Part shown: piece by piece, positions 14,453 through 29,500 of the stretch | Position numbering within the stretch: the stretch's first letter is position 1 | How the letters are laid out: each line of letters opens with the position of its first letter | NCBI GenBank assembly: GCA_037975125.1 | Contig: JAJQOW010000230.1 | Span: 86,124-150,123 of the forward strand | Reading direction: 5' to 3' | Length of the DNA: 64,000 nucleotides | Source of the DNA: Latrodectus hesperus | Taxonomy: Eukaryota; Arthropoda; Arachnida; Araneae; Theridiidae | Notes under the pieces: model-generated | What the model was told of the DNA's origin: nothing | What the model saw: only the letters and a program-made list of their open reading frames with translations | Databases searched by the model: none | Program-made: the position numbers and the translations under genes

Positions 14453-14514
<62 letters not shown>

Positions 14515-17500
14515 TTATCAATAAATTGTTCTTTCAGGCTTCTCAAGTTGTTTTGACATTAAGAGATCTTTTTCTTGCTGCACTTGAAATAAAAAAGAAA
14601 GAAATAGAAAATGCAAAAGAAACTCAAAAAGATTCTGAAAATACCCTAGTCCAAGAAAATGGCAACACCAAGGTGGTACGTTTAAAGTAAATTCTTTCAA
14701 AGATATTAGGTTTAAAGTTTTAAATTTACATTTCTTTTTATGTAAATTTAAAACTTTCAACTTGTATTTTTTCATGACATTTATTTAATGCATTGATCTC
14801 TCTTTACCAAGTCAATAGGGAAAAAACAAATTGATATATATTTTTTTGTGGAAATAAATTAGTGTTCATTTTAAAATCTACAATGACTGCTCAAAACAAT
14901 TAAAGAATACTGCAAAATTTTTCTAAAATGTTGGATTAAGCAACTTTTCTTCTTCCTATAAAATAGAATAAAAGAATTTTTATTATCTTTAATTTTAAGA
15001 GTGTAAGTTTAATTTTAAGAGTATGAAATTTTTAGTTAGCTGTTAGAGCATCATTTTTGTTGACAATAAAATTTAGCTTTCTTTTTTAAAAGAAAAAGCT
15101 GAAGATTGGTATTCAGTAAGTGTTTTTAGAAAGTGTAGTGTTGATATTTAACCAGATTGGAAGCTAAAATGTTAGTCAATTTCATAGTGCTTAACATTAG
15201 TCAAAACAAATAAGGATATTGAATTTGAATCAAGGGGTATTTCTAATATCTGGAAACATCAAACTGGCTTTATGCTGTGAATTTGTTCATTTGAAAGTCA
15301 TTGGTATATGTTATGTTAAAATTGGGACATTGTGCCATCCAAGAAATTGCCAACATGTTAACTATCAAAGAAATTAATGCTGCAATGTTTTTTCTCTGAC
15401 GAGTCCTGTTTTTCAGTTCATTTTCATAATAAGGATATTTTATCAGGCAGGAATGTAGAATTAGAAGCAAATTTTTGCTCATACAAGAATGCTTATGATT
15501 TAGTAATGCAGGAGTTATGGTGTCTCTAACGATACCTATACCAATCATATCTTTTAAAAGAATGTTTTGACCAGTCAGTGACATAAGATTTACAAACCTA
15601 TTTCAGTCCCTTATACCAGCAATTCAAGAAGCTACATGTTAATGAATGAAAATTGCAGCTATAGCATTGCTCACTTGCTAAATATTTTTTAAGCAGAAAT
15701 CATACAAATGATGTGTTCATAGGAGATGAACTCAATTTAGCATTCTTAGAATATTTTAGACTAGTAACTTGCCTCTTACCTCCACCATAAACTCTTCAAA
15801 AACTGTAAAAAACTCTTCTAGAGGAGTGGTACAAAATATCCCAGTATATCTCATCAATAGCCTCCTTAATTTCATACCTGTAAGATGTTCATTGTTATTG
15901 GCCATCCAGAAAATAACTTTTTTAATGTATGAAAATTCTATTATTCCCATTTATATTCAAATGCTAAAAAAAAATCTGTGAAACATGTACATTTTTTTCT
16001 CTTATAGCCTATGATATCTGTCGATTATATTTATGCATCATCTTATCAATTCCCCAGCTACAAGATCAATTAAAGGATTAAAGAATCTCAATATCATTTA
16101 ATTGCTTTGAATAGTTATCTTAATATATCATAAGTAGCTGGGAAATATAGGAACAATGCAAGTGTACTTATTGAAAGTATTATGCATTGAATTTTATTGA
16201 CAAATTCATAAATTAATAAAAAAACTTGAATGAATCATTTATTTGTTGACATATTTTTAATTATTGCAATAGAATATTTAATTACAATTCCAGACCTGCC
16301 AACTTTTATGCAAGATCCACAAGTTTTACATTTTTACTGATAGCATGAATTATTTTACGCGTTTCGGTTCTTCTGGGCAAAGTTTAAAGAGAGAAAAAAT
16401 GTTTTTATATCTTAGCACATAATGGCGATCTTTTCTCGTTAGCCATGATGAGAAGCAGAAATTAACACCCCATTCAACCCATCTGTGGGAAGAGAGAAAT
16501 AACTTCCTGGACTGTGTGCTCGCAGAGGCTCCGAAAATGTACATGTCAAACCCTTTTTCTATCAGGGGGGAGAGCAAGGCTCCTGCTTGAAAAACTATAG
16601 ATGGGGAAAAGAAATGGTAGAGGTATAATTTTTTCTTTAGTCACACGGATTAAAACTGAGAAGTTTTACTGAAATATTTTTCTGAAAGTTGGCAGGTATG
16701 CAATTCTAGTAAATTAATACTTCAAGAGTTCATAATCAAATAAAAGAATCTTTTAAACTTAAAATAATGTCTCAAGTACAGTTTTATATCAATATATTTT
16801 TGCCTAATATTTCATTTAAGTATTTATCATAATGTTATCAAAGAAATTAGTCATATATTTTCTTACAACTTTAAATCTATTTAATTTAGGTTTCTGGCAA
16901 TGATAGTAATGGAACTAACAGTGCTGCAAATATTGATGATGCTTCTAATCACAAGAAAACTTTACATGATGAACTTCTGTATTCTGTAAGCTCAATAGTT
17001 TTTATATGGTTTAATTTTTTTCAGATCAACATTTTTAAACATAATTTATAAAACCCTAGATCCAATAAATATCATTAGTAATTTTAAATGACTTAATTTT
17101 GATAAAGCATTTTAGAAATAGAAATACCAGTTTTACAACTTTTAATGTTATTCAAGTCTCTTTCAAATTCCATAGTTACTTTATTTACACATGGCTAGTT
17201 ATTAATGTGAGTTATTTAACATTTTACAGATTTTTTAATTTTACAGTTTTTATTATAAGGGGTAAATTTATTGTACTTCATTTTAAAGTTTCAATATGCA
17301 TGCATAATTTATAGTTGCTTGGCTGAATATTAAAAATTTGTTACTGAACTAGAAATTTGATTTGCCAAATTTAACTGTGCTCTATTAAAATCAAAATTTC
17401 AAATTGTTATCAATTTTTTCATTTGTTTCTAAATGAATGTTCATTTTCTTATATTTATATGAGTTTATTTTTCTCATTTAATATATGGAATGTGTATCTA

Positions 17501-20500
17501 AGCTTCAGTCTATTAATTTGAGTAGCAATTCACATTGTTTCATATTGATACTTCAGAGGAAAAGATTTCTTTATTTGCAAATAAAGTGACATACTAATTT
17601 TTTTTGCAATTAAATTGAATAATATATATTTTGTCTTTAAATACAAGTGGTGTATTAGCTTTTGGGCTGTCATATATAGTATTTTTAAATGTTACAGAAC
17701 CAATTAGCATATAGTGCAATTTCCCTAAAATTTCTAAAATTCACAACTTTTTATCTTCGTTCCCTGAATTATTTTAAAACTCCTACAAAAATGCAATATT
17801 TCATGTAAAAAATGAAGTTTTAAAATGACGTTTTGGTAAATTTTAGCATCTTGAAGCATTTATAGTTTCAACATGTTTCTGTATGTTCCTCCAAGTTTTT
17901 ATTTTCAGGGTAAAAAACTGATAACAAATGTCTCTATATTAGTCATGGGTGTGGCTAAATAAAACATTGGTATTGTTGCTAAAAGAACTGTTAAACAACT
18001 TCCTAATTTAAAGGAATGCTTTTTAAATCTTTTGCCCACAAGCAACAAAATTTCATTAAATACACTGCCTGCTTTAATCGTTATAAAAGAATTTTAAGTG
18101 TTCTTAAAAGAAACTGCCCTTTTGCTATTATCATTTTTGCATTAAATATGTTCAGGAGATTTTATTCTGTTTCAGAGCAAGTCTTCCATGATTCATAGGC
18201 TGTATATAGAGAGTAATGATCTTCTTTGAACAGTCATGTCCATGTTTGTAAAATTTATCTAAAATAGTATTTTAGATAGAGTGAGGAATTAAAGATTCTG
18301 GATATCTGTAATGCATCAAATTTAATATGTTAGAAAATTGGTATGTCAACACATAGGTTAATTTTGATAAGAATGAAAAAAGGTTTTCTTTCAAGTGTAA
18401 AAATGGCACTAGTTGCTAATGTTAATTACTTGAGATAAAATCTTCCATACTGCAACATTAAACTGAAAATTTTTCATATTCTTTGACCAAGATGCCCAGC
18501 AAATTTGATGGATCAGTGAAATAATGAACTGCATTCTTTTATACACATTTGCCAGCATTTACACTTCCCAAACAATGTAATTAATTTAGTTCAAAATGAA
18601 TGAAAGCTTTATCTGTTAGAAGAAATGACTGAAGAATTCTGGAATATAAATTGACATATTTTGGAGGAATGTTTTGAAGATAAAAGTTGATGGAAATATA
18701 AATATTTATATTTGTCAAAAGTAAGTTTTATCACATTTAAAAGCAGACTCTAAATGTGACTTTTCATAAATAACTGTAGACAAAAGACAAACCAAAGCTG
18801 AATGATTTTACAATTAAAGTAATATGACTGATAAAATCAGCCATTCATAATTTTGATGGAAACTTGTAAGGTGTACATATAACTAAAAATGTGTTAGATG
18901 CAGTTGCAGATACATGTGAAAATGTTAAAGTAGAAATGGAAAAATTAAAGCCAGAGGAATCTTTTTTTTTTTTAAGTAAAGGGAAAATGTAGAAAATTAG
19001 ATATTTCTAATGCATTGTTTGTTGTGTTAAATTTTTTAAAACTTGCATTAGATACTTCAGAATTAGAAAAAGAAAAACTTCTTTGACGATGATTGTTGAA
19101 GGAAATGAAAGATTATCTAAGGCAATAAAAATGAAAAATAATAAAACTGAAATTAATATATAAAGGGACCCTATCTTTAACCGAGATTGATTGTAAATTA
19201 AAGTCTATTCATAAAAATAGAGATATTTTAAAAGTATTAAATTTAATAATTCTTAATTTATATATAGTTTCTTTTACCTATTTCCATAACCCTTTTCACT
19301 ATTTTTATTAATTTTTCAAGTTAATTATAAGTATTTAAACTTTTCTATGCATAAATTGTAGAACTTAACCTCTAGTTGTAATAAAAATTTTCAGAATCCA
19401 TATTGTTCATATTTATTTTCTTCTATAGTATGAGATGTTACTCTTCATGCATTATGAATAGTTTAATTTACTTAGAATTTAATTTTATATGTTGTTAACA
19501 ATATTTCTAGTGTTTTTGGTTTAAAACTAAATATTTAGGGAGTTTAGTTTCTTTGTTATATATAAATACTATTTGTGCTAATTATTTGGCAATGTAAGAA
19601 ATTTAATGTAAGTATAAATTTTAATTATGAAAATATTTTCTGTGTTTCAATTCTGCTAGTACATATGTTAATGCTTTACAAATTAAGGAATTGAAATTAT
19701 TTTGACTTATTGATTCTTCCATACTTGATTTTTTTTATGAGATAGCTTTTCAATTGCAATTTTTGAAATTATTTTTACTATATTAGTTCTGCATTTATTA
19801 TGTTTAGAATTTGTTAAAACTGATGTTATTTAAAAAATGTTGAGTGGCTTCAGTTTAATATAAATTTTTTGCATCTTCTGTTAAAAATACAATTTGACTC
19901 TTTGTTAGTCAATAATAAAGATTTTAATAAACGTGAGTGTAAATATGAAATCCTGTATTTTCATATTTGTAATTATAGAAGATATTACTTTTTAAAAATC
20001 ATAAAATGTATTTATTTATGTATTAACTTTCTGTATTGCTTCAATGAACAAAATCAGATTTTACAAAAAAGAATATTTCCTCATATTTTATAGACCTCAT
20101 TTATTTTTCATAGAAATTTATTTATTTTTTTGTATAAATTTAATTTTGTGTTCTATAATAATAAAGTAATTAAAAGCATTCTTCTATGCACCAAATCTTC
20201 ATCTAGTTCATTAAATTATTAATCAGACTATAATATTAAGCATGTATGATTGCTTTATTATTTCTAAAATTTTATTTTTGAATAGTACGCAATCTGAGAT
20301 ATTTACAAATTAACAGTTACACTACTTCAAGAAACAAATGTATAAATAGAATTTTTTTTTCTTTTTTGTAGAATAGTTTTTATGATTTTCCTAATTTCCT
20401 AATAGAGAAAAATTTAATATTTATTATCTGTTGACTATAGCCACACATATAATCCAGATACTACAATGTTTAAGACTTAATTTTATGCTTTCTAGTATTG

Positions 20501-23500
20501 TAACTACCACATGTGTTACTATAGTTAAATATATATGTATATAATGTGATCTGCTAAGATATGAAAAAACTATTTTGTCTGTTGAAAGTACCATCCTAAT
20601 TTGTATGTTTTCTGTTCCTTTATTTAAGTTAATAATCACTGAATTAGTAGCTGAGTTTAATAACGTTAATAATAAGATAAACGTTTTGGTCTTAAGTTCA
20701 AAGTTTATACATTTCATTCCCACTTCATTATTGTACACCTCCATGAGTTTTTTGCAGTGATTCAGAATTCTTTTGAACTGTAGGTCTCTGTCAAGTTTTT
20801 TTGTGCAAAAAGTGACAACAAAATTAACTTTCAAATTAATAATTTCTTATTCCAAATTGCATTTATATGAATCTAAAAACGAATGTTTTTTTTTTTAATG
20901 TCAAGACTTTTTGTGTTTTTTTAATATTCTCCATCAAAGAGGGGAAGCAATATTGCTTTATATTTAAAAGCAACTTCTTAAAACGATTACATTTTTCAAT
21001 ATTCAGTGTTTGATTCATAACAAATAATATTTGATTTCTAGTTCATTAATATTTAAGTACATTCCACAAGCTGTGTAATAAAATATTTCTGTTTTCATAT
21101 TTTAGAATACTGTCCAACTTCCTGATGAAACAACTGTTCAGAATGATAAGCCATGTTCACTTAGTACTGAACCAGCAGTTGATAACCTTCTTGATTTGCA
21201 GTTTACAGTAGATAATTTGCAAATGGTACAGTAAATAATTTGCAAATATATAATATAGAAAAATATATTTAAGAAAAATTATATAATTTTTCTCTCTTTT
21301 TGTTGTATAAATATTTGCTATATGTTTGTGTATACTTCCTCAGTAAATTAATATTTAGGTGTAAAAAAATAACTCTATTTCAATATCTATTACATTAATA
21401 TACTTACTTTATTGCTTATAAATATCTTCTTTCAACAACATAGTGTAATGTCCCTCTGAAATAAAATATGCTTCATGTTTCACAATACCATTTTGAAATT
21501 TAAAATTAAATTTAGTATTCATTTCATTTGGTAAATTGTCTTGAAAATATTTGTTTTATTATTTTTAATCAGAGAAGTTTGGCAATATTTTGGTTGATGA
21601 AATGAAAATTCTAAAGCCATTTAAGAAAAACTTCACTTATAATAATAATAATATAGTTTTATAACATCACACTTAATTTTCATCAAGCATATATTTTTTT
21701 TCAAAATTATTTTGCTTGTAAATTTTTCTACTTCAGATATTTTTATATTAAATTTGAAAACACTTTGAAGGACTCTGTTTTGATTGAGAAATCATTAAAT
21801 AACTACATAATTATTTTTATTTCAGATCTTTATTTTTATTTAAAATTTTAGTATTTCTGAAATCTATGTTTTTTATTAGTCATTTGTTATTTGACACATT
21901 CAACTACTATGTTGATATTAGAAGATAACTATTCAAGTGTTAAATTCCTCAATATATAGAATACTTTTTAAAGTTTGCCAAATTAAATATGAAATTAAAA
22001 TTGCTCTGTGAACTAAATTATTAATTTATCTATTCTTTCATAAAATTGCACTGAATATCTAAACCTATCTAATGATGAGCTCTGCAAAATTTACAAATTT
22101 ATTTTTTTTGTAGCGAAGTTGTGTAGTTCCCTTGCATAAATTACTTTTAAAATCAATAAATAATATTGATATTAATTATTTTAATTAGATAACAAGATTT
22201 CTCTGACTGATATGATTCAAGTTCGAATGTGATTTTGTGTGCTGATCTTCACAGCATTGATATCAGAATTTCAACACATAATATTTTTTTATTAAATTAC
22301 AGATAACTGTTTTATTATTATTTGTAATCATATATTTATAGCATCAATTTATTAAAAAGGAATTAATTTTATAAATGTGTTCATTTTTAACTTTGTTTTT
22401 AAATGAAATTAAAAGCACATTGAAAAATTTCACTTAAATATAACTAGTTCGTGAGTGAACAGATTCTAGCTTCTTTGCTACATCATGTAGCCATTGCAGC
22501 TTATGGAGACAATCAAAAAAGTTTACCTTGAATTGAGATTTCTTTCTTGTGCAAAAACAAAGATTCATCTCCTATTTTCCCATAGGATGGATTTGTTCAC
22601 ATTCATGTATGAAGGAAATACTTTTCTTTTTTAAAAAAGTTTATTCTTTTTTACATGATATTATCTTTTATGGTTTTATTGCAAAATTAAAATGTAAGGA
22701 ATAGAAGCAGATATTTGTATGTCATATGATATAGAAATTAAATAAATTAAATGAGAAATTCAAGGAAGCCATTGTTTGCTTATGAAATATAGAAGTATGC
22801 AAAATTCAAAACAAAATTAATTATGTTTGCAAAGCAAACCGATCAAAATTAATTTTTGCCATTTCTGGTTATTGGGAAAATAAAGTATTTCTAAGATTAA
22901 TGATCATCTGCAGAATTTTCAGAATAAACCCCAAAGAACATTTTAGAATTTTGAGAAAATTGAGCTTAATTTCAATTTGCTCTTGTATTGTATTATTGCT
23001 AGTATTAATACATCTTCTGTTTGGCTTTCAAAATCAGAAATCAATGCTAGAAGTCAAATAATTCAATTATTCAAATGAAAGGATCTGAAGATGATGCAAA
23101 TCATTTATTATTACTAATGTAAGAAATAATATCTGAAACTTGAACAACACTTAAATAACACTTAAAACATAAATAGTGTGTAATGCTTATTAATTCTCAA
23201 AATATACAGCTGAAAAGCAACTCAACAATTTTTCTCATTTTTTACTGAAAAAGAACTTTTTAAATATGAATGTATAACAAGCGAATTATTACCATTCATA
23301 ACTTAATAAACTACATTGAAATATAATTAGATCTTAAAGTTGAATCAGCACCTGAGAAATTGCAGCTTGAACTTATTGATTTACAGTCAGACTATGATGT
23401 GAAGGAAATATATGAAACACATGAAACCATATATGAAGAAATTTATTGGCAAAATGTTCTTTGTTTGTGTTGATATATACATATATATATATTTGTAAGC

Positions 23501-26500
23501 ATGAAAACTAATATTTAGATACCATCAATCTAGTTGTTCAAAAGTGACTGATGATAGATTTGTCTCATTAAATTAATTCTGAAATGAGCTTGGAGCTATT
23601 TCCTTGCTTATCAAGAAGAGTAAATATGAGTGTAAATTGCCTTACATAAACTTGCAAGTTGAAATGAGAAATATAACAAGTTAATCTACTCCTAATTTCT
23701 AAACTTAAAAAAGTGTGCTATGTTATATTTTGGAAATGCATAGTGGACAATCTAGGTACTCTTTTAAGTCATCTTATGCATAAATTCCCTTCAGAATGAT
23801 TTTAGAGACATTAGACTGTGTTCAGGTTTTGCGAGGAAGATGGCCCATAACTCCGAAACACTACTTGTAGCCATGCATCCATCTCTTTTTCCACTATGAT
23901 TTGAGTGATACATTTGTCTTTCTAAACTAATGTAAAATTGAATGTATTGGTATTTATATGCAACATGAATTTAGTCCAACAAATAAATTTACCTCCTGTG
24001 TTTATTGATTTTTATGGTATCCTTTCAGAGATGCGAAGTTAATTTATGAATGCCAACATTTTTTTAAAAATGATATAGCCCTCTGATATCCTCTGTTTCT
24101 GTAATGTGGTCCTTGAGCCAAAACAATTGCCTACTCCTAAGATTTCTCTAAGAATTTTACAAACAAATTTTAGAGTTCATTTAAATATGTATTTGGATTA
24201 ATGTTAAAGAAATCCATTTTCCTCAGAATGTCAACTTAAATCCCTAATAGTGTTCAAAATTTTAATGTAGATCATAGTAAATAACAATTTCATTTCCACT
24301 GCATAAAAATATTAAGCAAGAAATATGTGTTCTAGAAATAGTTTCTTTAGTAATAAAATTGCTTTTTTGTAAGCTAATTTGATGCAATTTAAGGATTTTG
24401 TGTGTTTCAAATACATTAAATATATATGCATATAACACCTGTATTAAAAATATAAAGATTTTATTTTTATTTGCTGTCATTACATAGAACTCCTTTTCAA
24501 AAGAAAATACTAATTGTAAAAAAGATATTGGGTTATAAAAAGTGACAATGTATAAAATTTGGTTGAAAAATTATGCACCCTGATAGGTAATTTATGTACT
24601 TAAATGTTTGAAATTCACTTGTGAGAATTTAAATAATTCAACAACTTTATAGAGATTTTGCAAATTAAATTCATGACAAGACTTGAAAAAATCATTTTTG
24701 CAAAGATGGTATGAATTGCTCATATTAAACAGCAATAATGTTGCTATGTATATTCTTTTGTAATTTTTTACTGAAATATTTTTAAATATGGTTTTCTATC
24801 TGATATTAAAATACTGATTTTTTAAATGTTTTATTGATATTTTTAGGGTATATCACAAATGGATCATAGTATAGCAACAGCTGTTTCACATGGATTCGGC
24901 CTTTCATTTTCTGAAGATGACATTTCAGAGTCCAGTAATAGCTCTCTTCCAGTTTCCTTTCACCATAAGGTAAACAAATTTATTTTAAAAATTGATGATT
25001 AATAATAGTTTAGATCTGTTGTGTATATTCTACCTATTAGTATTGCAAAACCAATATATTTACACATTATCCATCAGTAAGTATTTGAACACACATGGAA
25101 ATGAAGATATCTGCTCCTGATGTGTGTCACACATTCTTTGTTTAAATATTGTGTAGGAAACCGCATTAGCAATAGTTGCGTGCTATGTACCACAAAATTC
25201 AGAACTGTGAATTCAAGAAACGCTAATTGCTAATTCACCTTGAGCATGGATGTTTAATATAATTCAGAATACACTTTAAGATATAGGTGCCAGTCTAATT
25301 ACCTCTCATATACAAGAAATGATCGTTTAGCAAAATCAAACCAAATGAATCCAGTTAATGGACTTGTGTGCTGAAATGACCTTTGAGTTGTTAACAAGCT
25401 GAATACAGTTAATTTAGTAATGATGATATAAATATATTTAAAGTTGACTGTTCGTTAAAGTGAAAAGATACTAATTAGCTGATAAATAAAACACTAAAAA
25501 ATAATTTAAAAATGTGTTATTTTTATAAATTAAGATAAATATAAGTTGTTACTAAATTATCAGCCTCTAATAAGATTTTTTGAAAAAAATTCCTTAATTA
25601 TCATTTTTCACAGCATGTAAAAATCTCAGAACTTAAAATTTTTTAGTTGTCTGGAGTATAATTCCAATTTTCAAGAACTTTATAATTATATAGTTATGAA
25701 CATAAATAAAACAGTTAATGTAAATTGATAATAAACAAATCAACATTTTGAAAGGATGCATTTCATTGTGTTAACATTAAAACTTTGACTTAACTAGAGA
25801 ATTTCTTATTATTTTAGATGGATAAAATATCATCACTCTACCAGGAGACTCTTTCAATATCTTCAAGATCATCATCTACATCTGATTATAATGTTAGTGT
25901 CACTGAGAATAAAGCAGATGACATTGAGACTTTAAAAAAGATTTTACTCTACCTTATCCAGATTTTCGACCTCCAGATTTTCGAAGCTCTTCATCCTCTA
26001 TTAGTAAACATCTTGCATCTCAAGCTAATTGTTCTTCTCCCACTGAAATAACTATTCCTCAAATTCCATCTTCTCCTTCATCAAGTGAAGAAAAGACTTC
26101 CCAGAATGCCATGATTGCTTCTGCTGCTTTAAAGGAAGCTGCCTCTAAACCAGCAGAAGATCGATATGCTGTCTTTCTTGAAATAGATACATTACCCAGT
26201 ATATTTGATAATCCTTCTATTGTTCAAAGTTCAAATGTTAAAGAATATTCCAACTTCAATGATGAGCTTACTAATGATTGTAATAAGCAGTCTCCAGAAA
26301 ATTTTCAGCATTCTCCAGAAACATTACAAGATGCTAAAACATCTGCTCCAATAGTATTTGCTGAACTAGATCCTTTAGGAAGTCAGCCATATGTAGATAA
26401 AAGAGATTTCTTTCAGGACATAAAAAATCCACCTAAAAAAGTTTTAAAAGATCTTGCGGGTGGTGTAGAAACACTGTCTGATTCAGTGGATCCTCCAAAT

Positions 26501-29500
26501 AATAGTGCAGAAAATATGCCAGCTGCTGGTAGTTCAGAATTACTGCAATTATATTCTGATTCATCTTTGGAAGTTAGTACTACTAGTAGCTCTGAACAAA
26601 AGCAAATAAATCCTTTTACAGTAACCAATAATACTATTTTACCACAAACAGCTCCAAAACTTCCACCCAAAAGATCCATGAGCATAGCAGCACCTATGCA
26701 TGTTTCAGGAAATTTTGATGATTCCACAATTGTTGGGGAAGATCAAAAGTGGGAAATAAAGAATCCTTTCAATCCATTTATTGAAGAAGATTTTCCAGAT
26801 GTTCCACCACCCAGTTCTCCTCCTCCACCCCCTCCTCCTAGATTGCCCATCAAGGGTTGTGAAATTTCACCTGTTGTGTCACCACCTCCACCAAGACCTC
26901 CAAGTCGTTCAAATGGTATTCCTACACCTCCTCTGCCGAAGAGGAAACCGCAGTTAGCTTCCTCTGCAAAAACATGGTTTTCATTTGATCAAGAAGCTCT
27001 TGCTTTTCCACCTTTTAGTTCAACTCCAAACATTGATCCTATTACTGATTCTTATGTTCCACCAATTCCCTCACCAGCTCGTAAATTTCCCCCTACTAAA
27101 GTTGAAACAACAATATTAAAAAGTACTATCCCTTCAAATAGTCCTTCATTGCACAGACCTTCCTTTCAAGGAGCAGCACCTAATTCTGTAGTGAAAGAAA
27201 ACAGTGTGAAAATAAATGATTCTCCTCGTATGACGCAATTAAACCATTCATCAATTATTCAAGAAAATGGTGCATTTTTAGGCTCTGTGAGTCTATTTGC
27301 TGAAAATCACCCTACTTCTGAATTTGTTTCTTCAGAAAGACAGCCAACATTAGATTCTCCTCCCCTTCCTCCAAAACCATTGTCTATAGCTAGACCTCGA
27401 CCTTCTCCTAGTAAAAAAATGTTGTCTTCTGTATATAGTTCATCTCATTCCTCACATTCTAGTTCAGTTGCTTCTGCAGTTGAAAGCTCAAATGGCACAC
27501 ATTCATCAAGTTCATTAGTATTCTCCAGCACTGATACTGGCAAATCGGGTAGCAGTGCAGAAGCACTTTTTGTGAAAAGTAGTGAAAGCCACACTGATGT
27601 TTTTTCTCAAAACAGTTTAGACACCTCTAATGAGCAGTCTTCCACTTTTGAACCCACCACTGAGACGTGTGAATTAAGTCCTGACAGCATTTTCCGAAGA
27701 AAGAGTGATCCTTTTGCCGATGACTTTTTTTTGTCTTTGCCTAAAAAGTCTACCAGCAAAAGCAAGCAAAACATTGAAAGCATGCATAAAACATGTTCTA
27801 ATGGAGTTGATCTGCATTTGGAAAACTGTGAAGTAAGTATTCTTATTTTGTTTTTATCTATTCTCATTTCTTTGCATATATATATATATATATGATAGAA
27901 TTCTTGAATCAAGAAACCAATTTGAATAATTTTTAAATTACAAGTCAAAAAATATTTATATGTCTACTGTATGATTCTGTACTGAGTAGTCAAAGAATGG
28001 TTGAAAAGCTTAATCAGTATTGCATAGAATGTTGGATTGAAAATTTAGACTATGTTATATGGATGTAAGTAGAACATAAAGCTCAAAAAGCATTTATTCC
28101 ATCACTTGTTTATTAGTACTTTTTTCTAATAATATTCTATTGATTTTATTTTAAAGGCGAAATGTGTGTTTGCTTTATATGACTTTAATGTAGTTTTGCA
28201 AACATTTGATGGTTCCAATAATACTTAATTTATTTTTGCCTCATGTACCTGAATGCATCTGCTACCTTTTAACTATCATTTGTTTCACAGAGTCTCCCAA
28301 CTTGGAATTTGTAAAGTATCCATGAAAATATTTGTGATTTGACAGCTCTTTTTATTTTGCTGCAATTGTGTTTCCAACTTTATATTGCTTTGAATTTTTA
28401 ATTGTTTTTAAATAACTTATGTCTCAGAAGGGCTTATATCAGTTTATGTATTTTTGTATGTTATTCTAATTTAACTCATCGATACTAGTTTTCAATACAA
28501 TAAATATCATTTATTTTTCACTATTTAACAAAATTGAATTTTAAATTGTAAAAATTATTTTTACCTAAAATTTGCAAAAGCTTGTTTTTAAGAAGATTAC
28601 TTTTACTCTAATGTAGCTTTAAATGAATTCTTAAGTAACTATTTTTGGGGCAAAGTTCTTTTTAGTCTAATATGATGTAACTTATTTCGATTGGATATTA
28701 ACTAACAAAATAAGGTATTGGCATTTTCATATAAATTATCTCTGCTGATGTTAAAAGCAAATTACTATTTTATTAATTATTAGTTTTAATTGATTATTCT
28801 AAAGCAGGATTATTCAGTTAAATTACTTTAAACACTTTCAAAGTTTTATATCTTAAATTTCATTTTTTCATATAATGGATGATAATTTCATAACTTTACA
28901 ATTGTAAAACTAATAATTTTTCCAATTTGATTTTTATTATATTCCCAAATAACAAAATTATTGAAAGTTACATGCTAGAAATACCATATTTTTATAGAAA
29001 CGATAGATTTGTTTTTCTAATGAATCAATTTGTTACAAGATTTAAATTGACTTTCTAAAAATATGCCCTTAAAAATTGTAGAAGTTAATAACTTGAATTT
29101 GTGTTTATTAATGGCTATATTCAATTAATGTAAATTTTTTTAAATATCGCAGAATAATAATTATTTTACAAAAAAATTTTAGATATGAAATTTAATCAAA
29201 ATTGTTCTCACTAGAAAAATTTTCTGAAACTAGTTTAAAATTAAGGATTTACCTAAAATTAATTTTAAATCATTTCAGTTTTTGTCTATAACATATTATT
29301 TGTCTGTTTATTGAAACTTTAGCAATTATGAATTTGTATTTTCATATTTTACTTGTACTCTTTTCCCTACCTCTGTTTCCAATTTCCATAGAAAACATGT
29401 GATGTCATATTTTGTATCGTGCAGTGATTTTATGGCTATTTGTTTTCACATAACCATTAGTCTTCATTATTAGCAGAGCTCAATCTTAGTTTAGCTTAGT

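Noticed and set aside
15270..15950. Minus-strand gene in Dab intron 5
   Set aside because: Two unconnected frames without known motifs; possibly an old mobile element, but not supportable.
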